DNA from: Capronia americana
Lineage: Eukaryota > Ascomycota > Eurotiomycetes > Chaetothyriales > Herpotrichiellaceae
Assembly (NCBI GenBank): GCA_016110215.1
Contig: JADWQD010000003.1
Location: 3,348,001-3,412,000 of the forward strand
Direction of reading: 5' to 3'
DNA length: 64,000 nucleotides
Numbering within the stretch: the stretch's first letter is position 1; the number at the start of each line of letters is the position of its first letter. Below the pieces are notes generated by a model. That model was given only the letters and a program-made list of their open reading frames with translations. It was not told the origin of the DNA and ran no database searches. Shown piece by piece: positions 30,923-42,450 of the stretch. The position numbers were made by a program, and so were the translations under genes.

Positions 30923-32665
30923 TCATTCTATCCATCTGCAAACATAGCCCATGAACGCCTCGTCCTCCAACAACCGACCCATGTCCGCCTCTGCCATCTG
31001 GATGACCACTTCGAGGAAGTCCTTGCGGTCGTCGAAAGGAAGGACGATACAAGAGCCAGGGTCCCTACTCCACGGCTTGCGCACCCAATCGGGTTTACCG
31101 AGATCCATGTCGAACGTCGCGTCGTAAAGCTTTAACTTCTCCCAGCTCGTAATGTACATATCGGCGCCATCTGTTCGATCCATATTGCTGCCCTGCAGGT
31201 CTCGGACATCAATCTTTGGATTCGGGTTCTCCGCCAGCGCGATTGACTGTCGGATGTATGGCTCCGTCACTTGGTCGATGGCTTTCCGAATCGCCAAGGC
31301 GGTCTCGGACATAGAAGCATCGTCAGTCTCCGCAAAATGAGAAAGCGGCATTTCGACAGACGCGAAGTCAACGGCAGCGCCAAAATATGATTCAGGCAGC
31401 TTGTTTCTGATCCTCTTTCGGATGTTGACGGGAATGTTGAGTTTCGAGGTCGTGACTGTTGGGTTCTGTGACAGGGAAGGGATTCGAGCTTTTGTCATCC
31501 CATGCCAGATCAGGGTCATCAATACGTCGTTCCGACTCATGCGCTCGACATGGGCGAGAGCCATGAGACGCCCCTTCAAGTCAGCGAGCTTGGTCAACGG
31601 TATTGCGAAGACACAGCCACGTCCGATGGGCTTGATGATATGAAGCGACGTTTCCGCCGCTTGCGCCGTCTTGTATTTCAGATGCCGGTCATTGATCTGG
31701 TTGGCTGAAGAGTAAGACAACTCGCTTCTAACCTGACTCTTGTGCTTGGCAAAGGTGTCCAGTCTCATGGATAGGCTAGGTATGTCATGGTCCCCGCCGT
31801 CCAAATCACGCTTGAAGGCGAAGTCGTCGTTCAGGACATTGCCCGAGATGAGCCACCCAGCACCGTTGCCATCTGAGATGCAGTGGTGCAAGTACACCGA
31901 CACAATGATTCCTCCTTCAACCACGTTTGCTTGGACTCGGAACGCCGGTGCTCGATCTTCATCTGCGGACTCTCCCAACGCAGACACAATCTCGGGCTTG
32001 ATCACACTCGGTGGCAAGCCACCCTCACAAAGCTGGTCATAGGTGTGAGGGACCTCTTCCTGGGTCAGATATCGAACACCCACATCTGGATATTCCAGGA
32101 AGTCGGTGTCTGAGAATCGAATCTCGACCGCTCCAACTCGATTACCAGGGTTTTCCACTGCAACCACATAGCCACTGAGATACGGCTTCGCATTGACCGT
32201 CTCTCTAACGAAGTGGTTCAGGCGTGTGATGATATCACCGACCAACTCCTGACGTGGGAGGCGGTAGGCCAGGCAGATGCGGATATAGGAGCGAGGCATA
32301 CAGTGTTCAATCCCTGATAGGCGAATGACATGGTCGGAACCTGGATGGTGGTATGGTTCAATCTCGCGGTCGACTTCAGGACTAGGGCACCGGTGATTCG
32401 TACTCGCATCGAAAATGGATCCGTTCAACTGAACATGATCACCATTAACCTGAGGACCTCTGGATTCGCCGTCCATATCGGGGCCGTCGGCAGAGTTGTC
32501 GAGCCTCAGATCGCCGTCGATCTCAACATCATCTGCTGGATTGTCTGAGAGTGCAAAGGATTTAGGTGAGGAAAGCCCGCTGCGATCACTGGTTCCGTTC
32601 GGAAGCCCTGCCATTGCAGGGCCTGGAACGACTGCGGTGTCTTGATTGGGATCAGTCAAGGTCAT
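30923..32665 (-). CDS. BAHD/trichothecene-3-O-acetyltransferase-like acyltransferase
   Basis: Single exon of 580 aa. A disordered acidic N-terminus of about 100 residues is followed by a Pfam Transferase-type (BAHD) double domain. The catalytic motif HHxxxDG is present as HHCISDGNG (His261, Asp265). The structural DFGWG motif is replaced by a related segment near DMDLGKPDWVRKPWSRD. Such enzymes move acyl groups from CoA to hydroxyl or amine groups of small molecules, usually in secondary metabolism or detoxification, in the cytosol. N-terminal length is greater than usual, where about 450-500 aa is common. No biosynthetic backbone gene is nearby. The acceptor substrate is unknown. Confidence 0.88.
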   Translation of the reverse strand: MTLTDPNQDTAVVPGPAMAGLPNGTSDRSGLSSPKSFALSDNPADDVEIDGDLRLDNSADGPDMDGESRGPQVNGDHVQLNGSIFDASTNHRCPSPEVDREIEPYHHPGSDHVIRLSGIEHCMPRSYIRICLAYRLPRQELVGDIITRLNHFVRETVNAKPYLSGYVVAVENPGNRVGAVEIRFSDTDFLEYPDVGVRYLTQEEVPHTYDQLCEGGLPPSVIKPEIVSALGESADEDRAPAFRVQANVVEGGIIVSVYLHHCISDGNGAGWLISGNVLNDDFAFKRDLDGGDHDIPSLSMRLDTFAKHKSQVRSELSYSSANQINDRHLKYKTAQAAETSLHIIKPIGRGCVFAIPLTKLADLKGRLMALAHVERMSRNDVLMTLIWHGMTKARIPSLSQNPTVTTSKLNIPVNIRKRIRNKLPESYFGAAVDFASVEMPLSHFAETDDASMSETALAIRKAIDQVTEPYIRQSIALAENPNPKIDVRDLQGSNMDRTDGADMYITSWEKLKLYDATFDMDLGKPDWVRKPWSRDPGSCIVLPFDDRKDFLEVVIQMAEADMGRLLEDEAFMGYVCRWIE

Positions 32666-35600
32666 GAGGGTGCTAGTTCTTCAGGATGGTGTTTACCGGC
32701 GAGAATTCGACAGGGACGGGCAGGATTGTTATTGACCGACGAGGAATCTTTGGGTCTGATCGCAGTTCGCCAGGATGGTATGTGAGCATTCCGGCAAAGA
32801 AGTAGCATGATGGGAGGATGGTTATATAGTCCCCCTCGAGGCGTCACTGCCCTGAAGGTGAGAGTCGCGACAGAAACGGGTGACGGGGGCAGTCGTCCGA
32901 GGGAGTTATCGTGATCACTTGAGAGTGATACCCATAGACCTGGCAGTCACGATGGTTGTGTGAGTGTGAGCCCTCAACAAACAGTGGCCATGTACCTAGT
33001 GACAAGCGTTCCCACGGGATGAAAGTGAAGGACGAAGTGAAGATGAGCTTTGCAGCCAAGGTGAAGCCGGGAAAGAAAGCGCTTTATTGCAGCCGGTGGT
33101 CTTAACCAAAAAGACAACAGACCGAACGATAAGTCGGTCAGAGTGATGGCCTAGGCCAATGGGATATCGCCAGGCTGACGTTGAGCCAACGAAAGGAACA
33201 ACCCCAGAGTGAGTGAGCGAGTCATGCGACAGCCATACTGCAATCGACTAGCCCAGCCGTGAGGGAAACAGGAACGAAGGAGACTAAATAGACGAAGCCG
33301 TGCTAGAAGGCCCAACAAAGAGTCAAGAGAGAACAATAGCGCGCCGTCGACGGAGGATGAGGAATTGGCTGCCTTTCTTCGCAAAGGCGCGGAGGACTCC
33401 TCTGATCGTGGTGGAGACCAGAACTGGTCGATGGTCGAAAGCTAAATGCCCGCTCTGAACTCGTGCAGCGGGACCCATGTGGCCGTCTATATTTGATGGG
33501 CTAGCGCTGCCCGTTCGAGAGAGGTGCGTGCTGGATGGGCTCGTAAGAATGTGAGGTGGTCAGTGCCTGGGTATCAGGTGCGGAGACCAATGGAGCAGCA
33601 AGGAGGGCCCAGTCGGGCATAAATCTCGATATCCGCACTGCGGTCGACCAGGAATCCTGCAAGGCAATCGATTGAGAGGCCGATGCGCGACGAGGGTAGG
33701 ATGCAGTCCCTGCGCTGTGTCACCTCGCCACTTTGCCGAAGCGAAAGCAGTCAGCCTTGCTGCTCAGCGTCCTGTTGGCCTGCGAGCAGTCCTGTCCATG
33801 TTCCCTGATGCGCTCAACGCGCGTTAGCAGCCACCTACCCATGCACGGTCTGCAGCGAGTGGGCGCACGCCGGTGCACCGAGTCTGTGCGGAACGAGTAA
33901 AAACCCGGGGGAGGAGGAGGAGGTGCTCTCAGAGCGACGCCGCCCACCTGCAGCGAGATCTCTGGTCAGCTGAGCGACATAGGCGGTGGAGGTCCGACGT
34001 GCAGATCGGCGGCGCGGTGCTGGCGCAGGGCGAGCGTGAGGATGAGTGTGAGCACTGAAGCAGCCGCGGGAAGACAAGGACGAGCAGGAGGACGCGGCCA
34101 ATGGAAGGCGGCCGAGGGCAGAAAGCCGAGCCGTTCTGCTTGACATCGAGCACTAACTGACGGGTGCCGCATGCACGACGGGGGAGGGTGTGTGGGTTTC
34201 GTGTGGGAGGAGGAGAAACGAGTGGTGTTGGATAAGAAGAAGATAGCAGAAGAGCTGTCAGAGAGTGGGATAGTCGCGACCGGGGTTTCAGAGGCGTGAC
34301 ATGGGGCATCTCGTAGACCATGGTGAGGATTGCCCCCGCCCCAGCTAGCTCCTGTCGAGGGCTGTCACATTCCAGTGGGCTGCGAGGCGAGCCTTTCCGC
34401 AACAGAGCAGGATAGTCGGGGACAGATGGGATTCGGAAGGCAGCAAGGTCGACAAAGGCCCAACGGCCAAGCAGGCTGGTCAAGATCCGAAGTTTTTGAT
34501 GAGATTTGGAGTTGTCATAGAGTGAGGGAAAAGTGGACTCTGGCTTTGCGGGAGGTTCTTTCGTCGACGCTGACGCTCTGTTCAGGCATCGATCGATTCC
34601 CTTCGCGTTCGGTTGCACCGCCTAAACTCTACTCAGGCAAGGCTAGCCGCAGTCGATGCCGATGCCTCCCTGCCCAAGGAGCACGTCGAGACATCATCGA
34701 CGACTCGACTCGACTCTTGCGACGGGCTGCGCGGTTCACCGAGCGAGCTCAAGGGCACGGCGCCTCGGCCGACGCTGCATGTGCAAACTCGTCCCCATCA
34801 ACCGGACTCAGCCGGTATTCTGCATCTTCTCCAGGCACATGAACGACGTCGAGTCTCGAGGATCGCTCTCGTGCTGGGGCCTGTTCGCACCGGTCGACGG
34901 GGAAGCCGCATCCCGCGGGAGGGGAGCCTGCAGTTCCGTCTTCCCTGCCAGGCCAGAGAGGAAGTCGTGCAGCTTCTAGGCCTGAGGCTAAAGCGCGCCC
35001 GCCCGGACCATTCCCATCTGAGAACGATAAGGCATGCCTTGCTGGCTGTGGGCCTGAGCCGTCTGTCTACCCTTACTCGTAGGAACCCTACCTATGTATA
35101 ATAGCTGCCCCGAACTACAGTGACGGCACCCGGAAGCAAAGCAGGCTGGCCTGCCCTATCACCATCTTTCGCCTACAGGCCTTCAGATAGAGCGATCTTT
35201 CCGTTCGATAGACCTCTCCAAGATCGACGCCGCAACGCGAGAGCTAGGATCACACGTGCGGGTATAAGGGGGCACAAGGGGAGCCAGTGGTTTGCAGATC
35301 TCAGCAACAGTGGAACATGCCGCCTTCGGTCATTCGTTCTTCCCACTATATGCTCCTACCCGACCTGGGGTGGGCCATATGCCACCGCACGGAGTAGGCC
35401 GTTTGCAGCTTCTGTAAATATGCGGTCTCTGCTGAAGCTGCTCTATGCAGTGCGACTGGCTTTTGGGCGGTCACGTATACCCTGCAGTTCACGCTTTGGG
35501 AGCCTCAGCTGCAGAAGGCAGAATGGCAAATTCCTGGTCGTAGATCCGGCAGTTCGACTCCCCTGTCTGCGCCTCTCCCCCTTGCAGAGGAACTCTGCGG

Positions 35601-38008
35601 GCCACGTCGTCGAGCTCTGGCTGACGACACTGATGTGTCATGATCCCCTTTGTTCACAGCATGCATAGACCCACCTGTCCAGTTGGCGGGCATTCATCCG
35701 TACCCAGGTCGCGCTGCGTGTGCGTTCTTGACATGCAAGGAAAGTTGCATCGAGGCAGAGAGGCAAGAAATTACCGTGGGAACGACGAGCAATAGATTGT
35801 GTCTGCCCGTCTGTATCCGCTCACCGCTATGATGACGCAGCCTGTTCCAGAGCCTCGCTTTCCCTTCATGAGTCAACCATTCGAAGGGGACTGTGCAGTG
35901 TTAAATGGCGGTGTCTTGGGAAGCGATGCTCTTCGGCAAGACATGTGAGCGCCTGCGGTAGTGTGCGAAGTGGTCGAGTGCGTCTTCCTCCAAATAGTCA
36001 ATATGCGTGCAGGATGATCGCCATCCGGTTCTTCGGTGCACTTATGATCTCACACCACGCTGCAATCAGAAACATCGCAAGAGCAGAGGCGGCCCAAAAT
36101 GCTAGTAAGCTCCAGGTCATTGACTGGAGGCAAAATCCGAGATCAGGTTGGCAGCGTCATTAAGCTTCAGGTCGAGGAGGATTCCGTCCTTCCCCCCGTA
36201 CGAGGCGCGCCGCCGTGCTTCGAGAGAAGACCAGCCCACACTACCATGCTGCTGCATTTTCTCATCTGCAGGTGACAGGCAGGGAGAGGGTGCGGGCAGA
36301 TGCATGGTCAAAGGCGTGGCGGTTCTAAAATGGGTTGTCCTTCGTGCGTGTGGCTGTGTGCTGCGGGGACAGCCTATAGAAGCAGGTCCCAAGCGCGCGT
36401 CGTCAAGCTCTCACACACCGTATCCGGGCGCCACAGGCATCGAGGCATCCTCGCAGCTCTGATCCTTGCATGCCTCCGAATCCCGCACCACTTTCGGAGC
36501 AGGTGCCGGATCAGTTGTGTAACCACAGATCTGATCAATCGGCGCAATGGGATCAAGACGTATGCGAATATAGGATGAGAGCAGCGTGGTGCTTTTCAGC
36601 TGTTGCTCCCACCTCTTGCGCTGTGCAAGGGGCCGCTTGCTCATTCAGAAAAGGCGATTTGTGGACGACACGAAATCACGGCTGCAGGAAAAACCACACT
36701 AGGGTTGACGAAGAGCAGTCATCACATCCCACTTGTGTCAGGTTACCCACCCAAGGCCCTTCGCGGCTTGTCAAAGACGGCACGGAGACACCCAGAAGTC
36801 TGAGACGGAGAAAGCATCACACCTCGCTTCACCGAAGAATTGAGAATGGCCAGTTTCCAGACCAAAGTGAGGCTGACAGATCCTGTGACAGCCGATCACC
36901 GTCTAGTGTGCATTTCTCGATCCGCCATGTGCTGCTCAATGGCGCCCGGCTCTGTGCTCTCACCCTGGTCGATGGCCCGTGTTTGCAGCGATGATAATGT
37001 CCGGGGATCAGACCACTGCCCACACATCGACACTTTTCCAAGATTTATCAACACCCGAAACCGGTATCGGTTGGTAGCACTCAGATCTTGTACACCCAGG
37101 ACCCGACAAGGTGCTAGACCCGGGAAACTCCAGCAGGGCATCAAGTTTGCGTAAGGCTGGGCGTGGTGGAGGGATGCGTGGACAAGCTTGACTCGAGTTC
37201 TACAAGGAGTAGTGTCCGGCGCACTAAGAAGGGCAGGTCGATTGTGCGGGTAGTGGCTTCGACAGGTGGAGGAGCAGCGGGAGCAGGCGAAATTGTTGAG
37301 AGGCACGCCGTTCTTTCGATTCGAGTACGGCTGAGCCTAGGTGGCAGTGGAGGAGGGCACACTACTAGTGCCAAGGAGATCTTGAGCGAAAGATCGGAAG
37401 CATATCCGAAGCGGAGAAGGGCTTCAGGAAATACTGCTTGAACTGCCTATTCTGTATTGCCTACCGATTTGTACAGAGTAATGCCTTTGTGACTTGTGTC
37501 GTGCCGACTCTGGCTCGGGCTTTGTCTCCCGCATTGGCATTGTCGGCTGTCGAAGTCAGTGTTACATTGCCACATTTGACGTGCATAGTAGAGGGGAATA
37601 AGGCAAGGCGCCCAACTTTCACACCCCCGCGAAGACGAAGACGAGGACAAGCTCACCACAGTTCATGTCTGCTAGTTGCCTTGCAAGAACTGCAGAGGAC
37701 TGCGTGGGTCGAGGAGAGTCGCGCAGGCTCACGGCTAAGTTGCCCCTCCCGGACAGTCCAGTGAGCACGTGACATCCCATGCGCAGTCGCGGGATTGAGA
37801 CCACGGCATCGCAGTCTGTCAATGGCACCGCCGATCAGTCCGCCATCGATATTCTACTTGTCTCGTTTCCCCCTCCTCGCTCTCTACCGTCATACCCGTC
37901 CAGCCCGCTACTTGTGATGGTGTAGATGTCAGGTAGTGTTGTTCCTCCCGGTGGTGCTGGCTTCTCAGCCATAGCGAGCGTGCTAAACATGCACCGACCT
38001 CGACACCG
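32666..38008. other. 5.3 kb gene-poor region
   Basis: This lies between the acyltransferase start and MDM1. Many frames of 60-230 codons overlap on both strands, but none has a recognisable motif, protein-like composition or convincing splice sites. A GGA-rich tract lies near 33910. A CACGTG palindrome at 37766-37771, 238 bases before MDM1, is the only regulatory candidate I would name. Non-coding RNA or orphan genes cannot be excluded. Confidence 0.45.
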
Positions 38009-41000
38009 ATGATGAACCTGGCTCGAAGGCATGTCATCTGGGCAGCCGTTGCAGCTTTTGTCGCGTGGGGCCTCGCGGTGCGCGCTCTGCCCGTCTTGCG
38101 CTTCTTGGGATATGCCTTCACTCTTGGCTGTCTGCTCACCTGTCTGGCATTCCTCGCAGCGACCTTGACCGTGTCCAGGTCTCGCCCAACGTATCAGGCG
38201 CTATCTGCTCCTCCCAATATTTCCCCTGCTCTCCTCGATCCCCGACGATGGGCAGCCGAGGTCTCGATCGTCCAAAAATGCGGGCAGTACCAACCCAGCC
38301 AGCTCTATGACAAGTCCTTTGTCGTTTCCCAGGCTCTTGATACCCTGATCGGCCTTGCTCTGCGCGACTTCGTGTCGTCCTGGTACCAGAACATCACGCA
38401 GAGCCCGGTCTTCGCCAACGAGGTGGACAAGAATATCCGTGCTGCATTGGGCGAGATCAGAGATCGGATAGTCAATGAGGACATGGTCAATGTTGCAGTG
38501 TCCAGGATTGTCCCCTTGATCACAGCACATCTGCGGGACTTTGACCAGGCAGAACGGGCCGTACGGGGCCGTAGCTTGAACCGAAATGTCACCGAATCAG
38601 AAGAGCTGGAGTTGGCCATCGCTGCCAAATACAAGGACGGAAAGCTGCATCCTGCTGCGGCTCTGGCCTATTCTGACACGAAAACGGTACAGCAGGAACA
38701 CCTCCGCAAACTCCTGGTTCGCATTCTGCCAGACGTTTTGTCCCCGACCATGATGGCTAGTCGTGCCACCTTAGTGCTCGTCAAGGAGATTGTTGCTTGC
38801 GCCGTCTTGTTTCCCATCATGCAAATGCTCTCCGATCCGGACACCTGGAATCAGATTGTGGAGGCGTATGGGCGCACCACGTTGCAGGATCGAAAGACCG
38901 TCCGCAGAATGAGGGCCGCGCTGGACCAACACGCTTCGCCGACTCCCCGAAGCAGGCCTGGTCAAGACTTGCCTCGCCTGGTACCCAACGATAGCGAACG
39001 AGCCTTTGAGCGGTTTGTTAGAGCCATTCGTAAAACCAAGAATCTGTCCGACGCACGGAGGTTCCGGAATTCAATTGCCAGCCAGATCCAGCGCGAGAGC
39101 ACGGTTGAAGGTCAAGACCCGGTTTATCTGCGCCGATTGGAGATGGCTAAGCGCGTCCTAGAACAGAAGATCGAGAAGCTCACTCAGAATGGTTCCTTAC
39201 CGCCCGCAGCTGCATCGCGACCTGATCCTCGGCCCGGTCCAGCTGTAAAGCCGCGTGAGTGGACCATGGTTGAGATCATGCACAATGCTGCAGGGCTATC
39301 ATACATCATGGAATACATGGACAGGGTCAACCGCATGTCGCTCGTCCAGTTCTGGGTGGTAGTCGACGGCTTCCGCAACCCCCTAGAAGACGATTTTGGA
39401 GACGAAACGAACCCAGCCACTCAAGAGAGCTGGACGGATGCGGATCGCATGGACATTGCGCAAATCCATGAAAAGTATATGCTCAAAGCAGAACTGAACA
39501 TCCCCCAAGAATTGAAGGATGCTGTCAAGGCCTTTCTGGCTGCCGGGCGAAAAGCAACTCCGCAACAGTACCGAGCTGCAAGGACTGCGATATTGTCTGC
39601 TCAATCCGCTGTTCTGGAAGAACTTGAAACAAGACATCTTCCTCTCTTTCGCAAGTCGGACCTTTATTACAAGTTTCTGGCGTCCAGCGAGGCTGCCGCG
39701 GCACGTTCACGCGTGCAAAGCACTGGTAATCTCTCCGAGATGGACGAGCCATCTCCCATCCATAGAACGAGACCGGCACCACAGGCCCCTTCGATTGCGA
39801 GAAACAACTCACAACCCGCCCTCAAGGCTAAAGATCTACGCCGAGCCGCCGTGTCTTCTTCAGATGTGCGGAGCTTGGCGTCTTCGAAGCTCTTTGACGA
39901 TGGTGATTTGCCAAAACGTTCTGGAGCATCGGCACCTTTATTTGACGATGGTTACGACACCGACCCTTTGGCGCATTCGACTGCCAGTCTCGGTCATGAA
40001 TCGCTGAATGGGGATTCAGTGGATCAGCGGCAGATGATCGAGAATATGGAAGCAGCCATGAACAACATCATGACAGACAGTCCAATGGACGAGACCATGG
40101 GGTATGATGATGATACGCTATTCGGGTCTCCCGTGTCAGCCACCAAATCGTCGAAACCGATTGAATCACCACGGAGCTCCCTGGATTTCCCGGGCGCAGA
40201 CCACGCAAACAGACCGAAGCCAAGCTTGGCTGCATTGGGACTTGTCAATACGGCTTCCCGTATTGGTGTGTTCACTGATAATGACCTGTTCCCCGATGAA
40301 GAGAAATTCATCGAGGATGAATATGTTGACAATGACGATGACAAGGACAAGAACATAATGGAGGATGAGATCCATGAAGCTGCTCCGGGTGACCTTGGGC
40401 TCGCAGAGGCCATTACCGCTCTAAATAATGACATAGAGCGCCTGGTTGCGCAAGAATCAGTGGTCGACACACTGACCCGCAAGGCCGAGCTGACAAACAA
40501 CGTCACTGAGCTACGCATTCTGAGCAAGTCTAAAGCGAGTCTACAGCGGGAAGTCCGTCGGAAAGAGCTTCAGCGTCAGCAATATATTGTTCAGGAAAGC
40601 GACAACAGCTTGTATGGCCGGTCCAGCATCTCCATCAAATCGATCGTCGTCGGTAAGGAGGACGACGGTCGCGAATTTGCTCTGTATGTCATCGAGGTTC
40701 AGCGACAGGCTGGCGATCAGATGCCAGCAGCAATCTGGGCCATTCCTCGGCGATACTCTGAGTTTCATGAGCTGCACCAGCGACTGCGACGCCGATATCC
40801 GTCAACCAGAAACCTGGAGTTTCCCCGGAGGAGAGTGGTCATGAAGCTGCAAAAGCAGTTTCTCCAGAATCGACGTCATGCATTGGAACGTTACTTGCAG
40901 CAATTACTTCAAATGCCCGATGTGTGTCGCAGCAGGGAGCTGCGCTCATTTCTCTCACAATCCACCATCACTTCTCAGCAAGATACGAGCAAAGAATCGA

Positions 41001-41695
41001 ACGCACAGGACATTGTAAGTCGAATTTACAACTCTGTTACGGAGGGCATGGATGAATTCTTGGGGAACGTCCCGGTGCTTGATCAGCTCTCGGCAGCTGG
41101 ACAGAACCTGATATCGGCCGCCACAAGTCAACTTGGGATGAGCCAGGGCGATATTGTTGCCCTCGATCCGGGCCCAGTTGCGGAGGCCGAAGCCGAATTA
41201 GCGGCGTTTGAAGACAAGGAGCTGGAACCGTTCGTGAAACCAATCTGTGACGTGTTCCTCGAGACATTCGAACTCAATCGAGGGAACAATTGGCTTCGTG
41301 GCCGTGCTGTCATTGTGGTGCTTCACCAGTTGCTGGGCGGGACAATCGAACGCAAAGTCCGAGAAATAGTGACGAGCTTTGTGCAAGAGGACTCACTGCT
41401 CAGGTACATCGACATGATCAAAGAGACGATGTGGCCAGGAGGCGGGAAGATGAGAGAGGCCAAGCCGCGAACAGCCGCCGAGAAGACCAAGTCAAGATCA
41501 GAGGCGGCGGCCATGTTGGCTACTCTGGTCCCTGATCTGGCCGGCAATGTGGTCGGAAGAGCCAACGCACAAGCGGCTGCCAGAAGAATAACGGCGACCA
41601 TGAACAATGCACGACTCAATCAACATCTCGTCTTCACGATCCTTGACGAGATAGTTGCAGTGCTGTTTGATCCTTCAAAGAAAGCCTTCTCATGA
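38009..41695 (+). CDS. mdm1: Mdm1-type sorting nexin, ER-vacuole/lysosome contact protein (PXA-RGS-PX-PXC)
   Basis: Single exon of 1228 aa. Two hydrophobic segments lie at about residues 8-55 (ER membrane anchor). A PXA domain follows at about 95-290 (SQLYDKSFVVSQALDTLIGLALRDFV.., ending near MLSDPDTWNQIVEAYG). An RGS-like domain lies at about 417-560 and a disordered acidic region in the middle. The PX domain at about 870-985 includes IWAIPRRYSEFHELHQRL and the phosphoinositide-contacting basic block. The C-terminal nexin domain at about 1070-1185 contains LNRGNNWLRGRAVIVVLHQLLGG. This is the exact domain order of yeast Mdm1 and metazoan SNX13/14/19/25, which tether ER to vacuole or lysosome and act in lipid-droplet metabolism. 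Two ATGs in tandem start the frame; either could serve. Confidence 0.93.
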   Translation: MMNLARRHVIWAAVAAFVAWGLAVRALPVLRFLGYAFTLGCLLTCLAFLAATLTVSRSRPTYQALSAPPNISPALLDPRRWAAEVSIVQKCGQYQPSQLYDKSFVVSQALDTLIGLALRDFVSSWYQNITQSPVFANEVDKNIRAALGEIRDRIVNEDMVNVAVSRIVPLITAHLRDFDQAERAVRGRSLNRNVTESEELELAIAAKYKDGKLHPAAALAYSDTKTVQQEHLRKLLVRILPDVLSPTMMASRATLVLVKEIVACAVLFPIMQMLSDPDTWNQIVEAYGRTTLQDRKTVRRMRAALDQHASPTPRSRPGQDLPRLVPNDSERAFERFVRAIRKTKNLSDARRFRNSIASQIQRESTVEGQDPVYLRRLEMAKRVLEQKIEKLTQNGSLPPAAASRPDPRPGPAVKPREWTMVEIMHNAAGLSYIMEYMDRVNRMSLVQFWVVVDGFRNPLEDDFGDETNPATQESWTDADRMDIAQIHEKYMLKAELNIPQELKDAVKAFLAAGRKATPQQYRAARTAILSAQSAVLEELETRHLPLFRKSDLYYKFLASSEAAAARSRVQSTGNLSEMDEPSPIHRTRPAPQAPSIARNNSQPALKAKDLRRAAVSSSDVRSLASSKLFDDGDLPKRSGASAPLFDDGYDTDPLAHSTASLGHESLNGDSVDQRQMIENMEAAMNNIMTDSPMDETMGYDDDTLFGSPVSATKSSKPIESPRSSLDFPGADHANRPKPSLAALGLVNTASRIGVFTDNDLFPDEEKFIEDEYVDNDDDKDKNIMEDEIHEAAPGDLGLAEAITALNNDIERLVAQESVVDTLTRKAELTNNVTELRILSKSKASLQREVRRKELQRQQYIVQESDNSLYGRSSISIKSIVVGKEDDGREFALYVIEVQRQAGDQMPAAIWAIPRRYSEFHELHQRLRRRYPSTRNLEFPRRRVVMKLQKQFLQNRRHALERYLQQLLQMPDVCRSRELRSFLSQSTITSQQDTSKESNAQDIVSRIYNSVTEGMDEFLGNVPVLDQLSAAGQNLISAATSQLGMSQGDIVALDPGPVAEAEAELAAFEDKELEPFVKPICDVFLETFELNRGNNWLRGRAVIVVLHQLLGGTIERKVREIVTSFVQEDSLLRYIDMIKETMWPGGGKMREAKPRTAAEKTKSRSEAAAMLATLVPDLAGNVVGRANAQAAARRITATMNNARLNQHLVFTILDEIVAVLFDPSKKAFS

Positions 41696-42450
41696 AAAGC
41701 GCAGGACGGGACGAGGAAGAAGTAAATATTGTGGCCTTCCCCCGAGGAGATCCAAAAAGGGGTATCGGGTAGTAGAAACCATTTGCCATGGGGATTGAAG
41801 CTGAACTATTGGATCCATGCAGTTCTCGAGATCTTTGCGCAGGGCAAATTCCGCGAGCACATCTCAACCTCCTGTGCAAAGGCTGATCAGCGGTGTTTCC
41901 GATCCCATGGTGCGATCTCAGCGGATATCGCAGCCACTGAAAGGGTGAGAAAGCGGCCACCCACTCCGTCCACAGGCGGAACTACCGTCCTACATGATCT
42001 AGCACAGCGGCGCTTGGAGGCGGAGGAAATGTACATTTACGAATTGGATGATCGAGTTTAATTGGAGCTGAGCGCTTGTACATAGAACAGCTGGGGGCCA
42101 GTATCCTCAGGCCAGGCTATGGTCGGCATGGTGAAGGCGTCGGATGGATGGACGGTGCTTAGGGAGCAAGTAAGAAAGACATAGATCGAACGATCGATGG
42201 TTTCTGGTGTCTATATGAATGAATAATGCAATAATGCCTTGGATCCTCTGATGGGGGTTTACCCTGACGAGTGAAATCCCAAATCCCCTTCCAACCCATC
42301 TTCCTTTACCGTTGCGGGCCTTGGTTGATCTCTCCCGTCCGGCGTGGTATGTATAGTGTGGGCAGTAGCAATACCTCTCTCTTCCTTGACACCTCACCCA
42401 CAGAGAGCCATTACCAGCAAAGTAATTGTGTATGGAGCAGCTCAACCGCT
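41696..42450. other. Convergent intergenic region MDM1 / monooxygenase
   Basis: 755 bases between facing stop codons. No gene or notable repeat is seen. Confidence 0.45.

Noticed and set aside
33929..34618. 229-codon minus-strand frame
   Set aside because: Low-complexity Ser/Pro/Arg content, no motif, and overlapping frames on both strands; looks like chance.
36470..36994. 174-codon plus-strand frame
   Set aside because: No motif, no protein-like hydrophobic pattern and no supporting splice sites.
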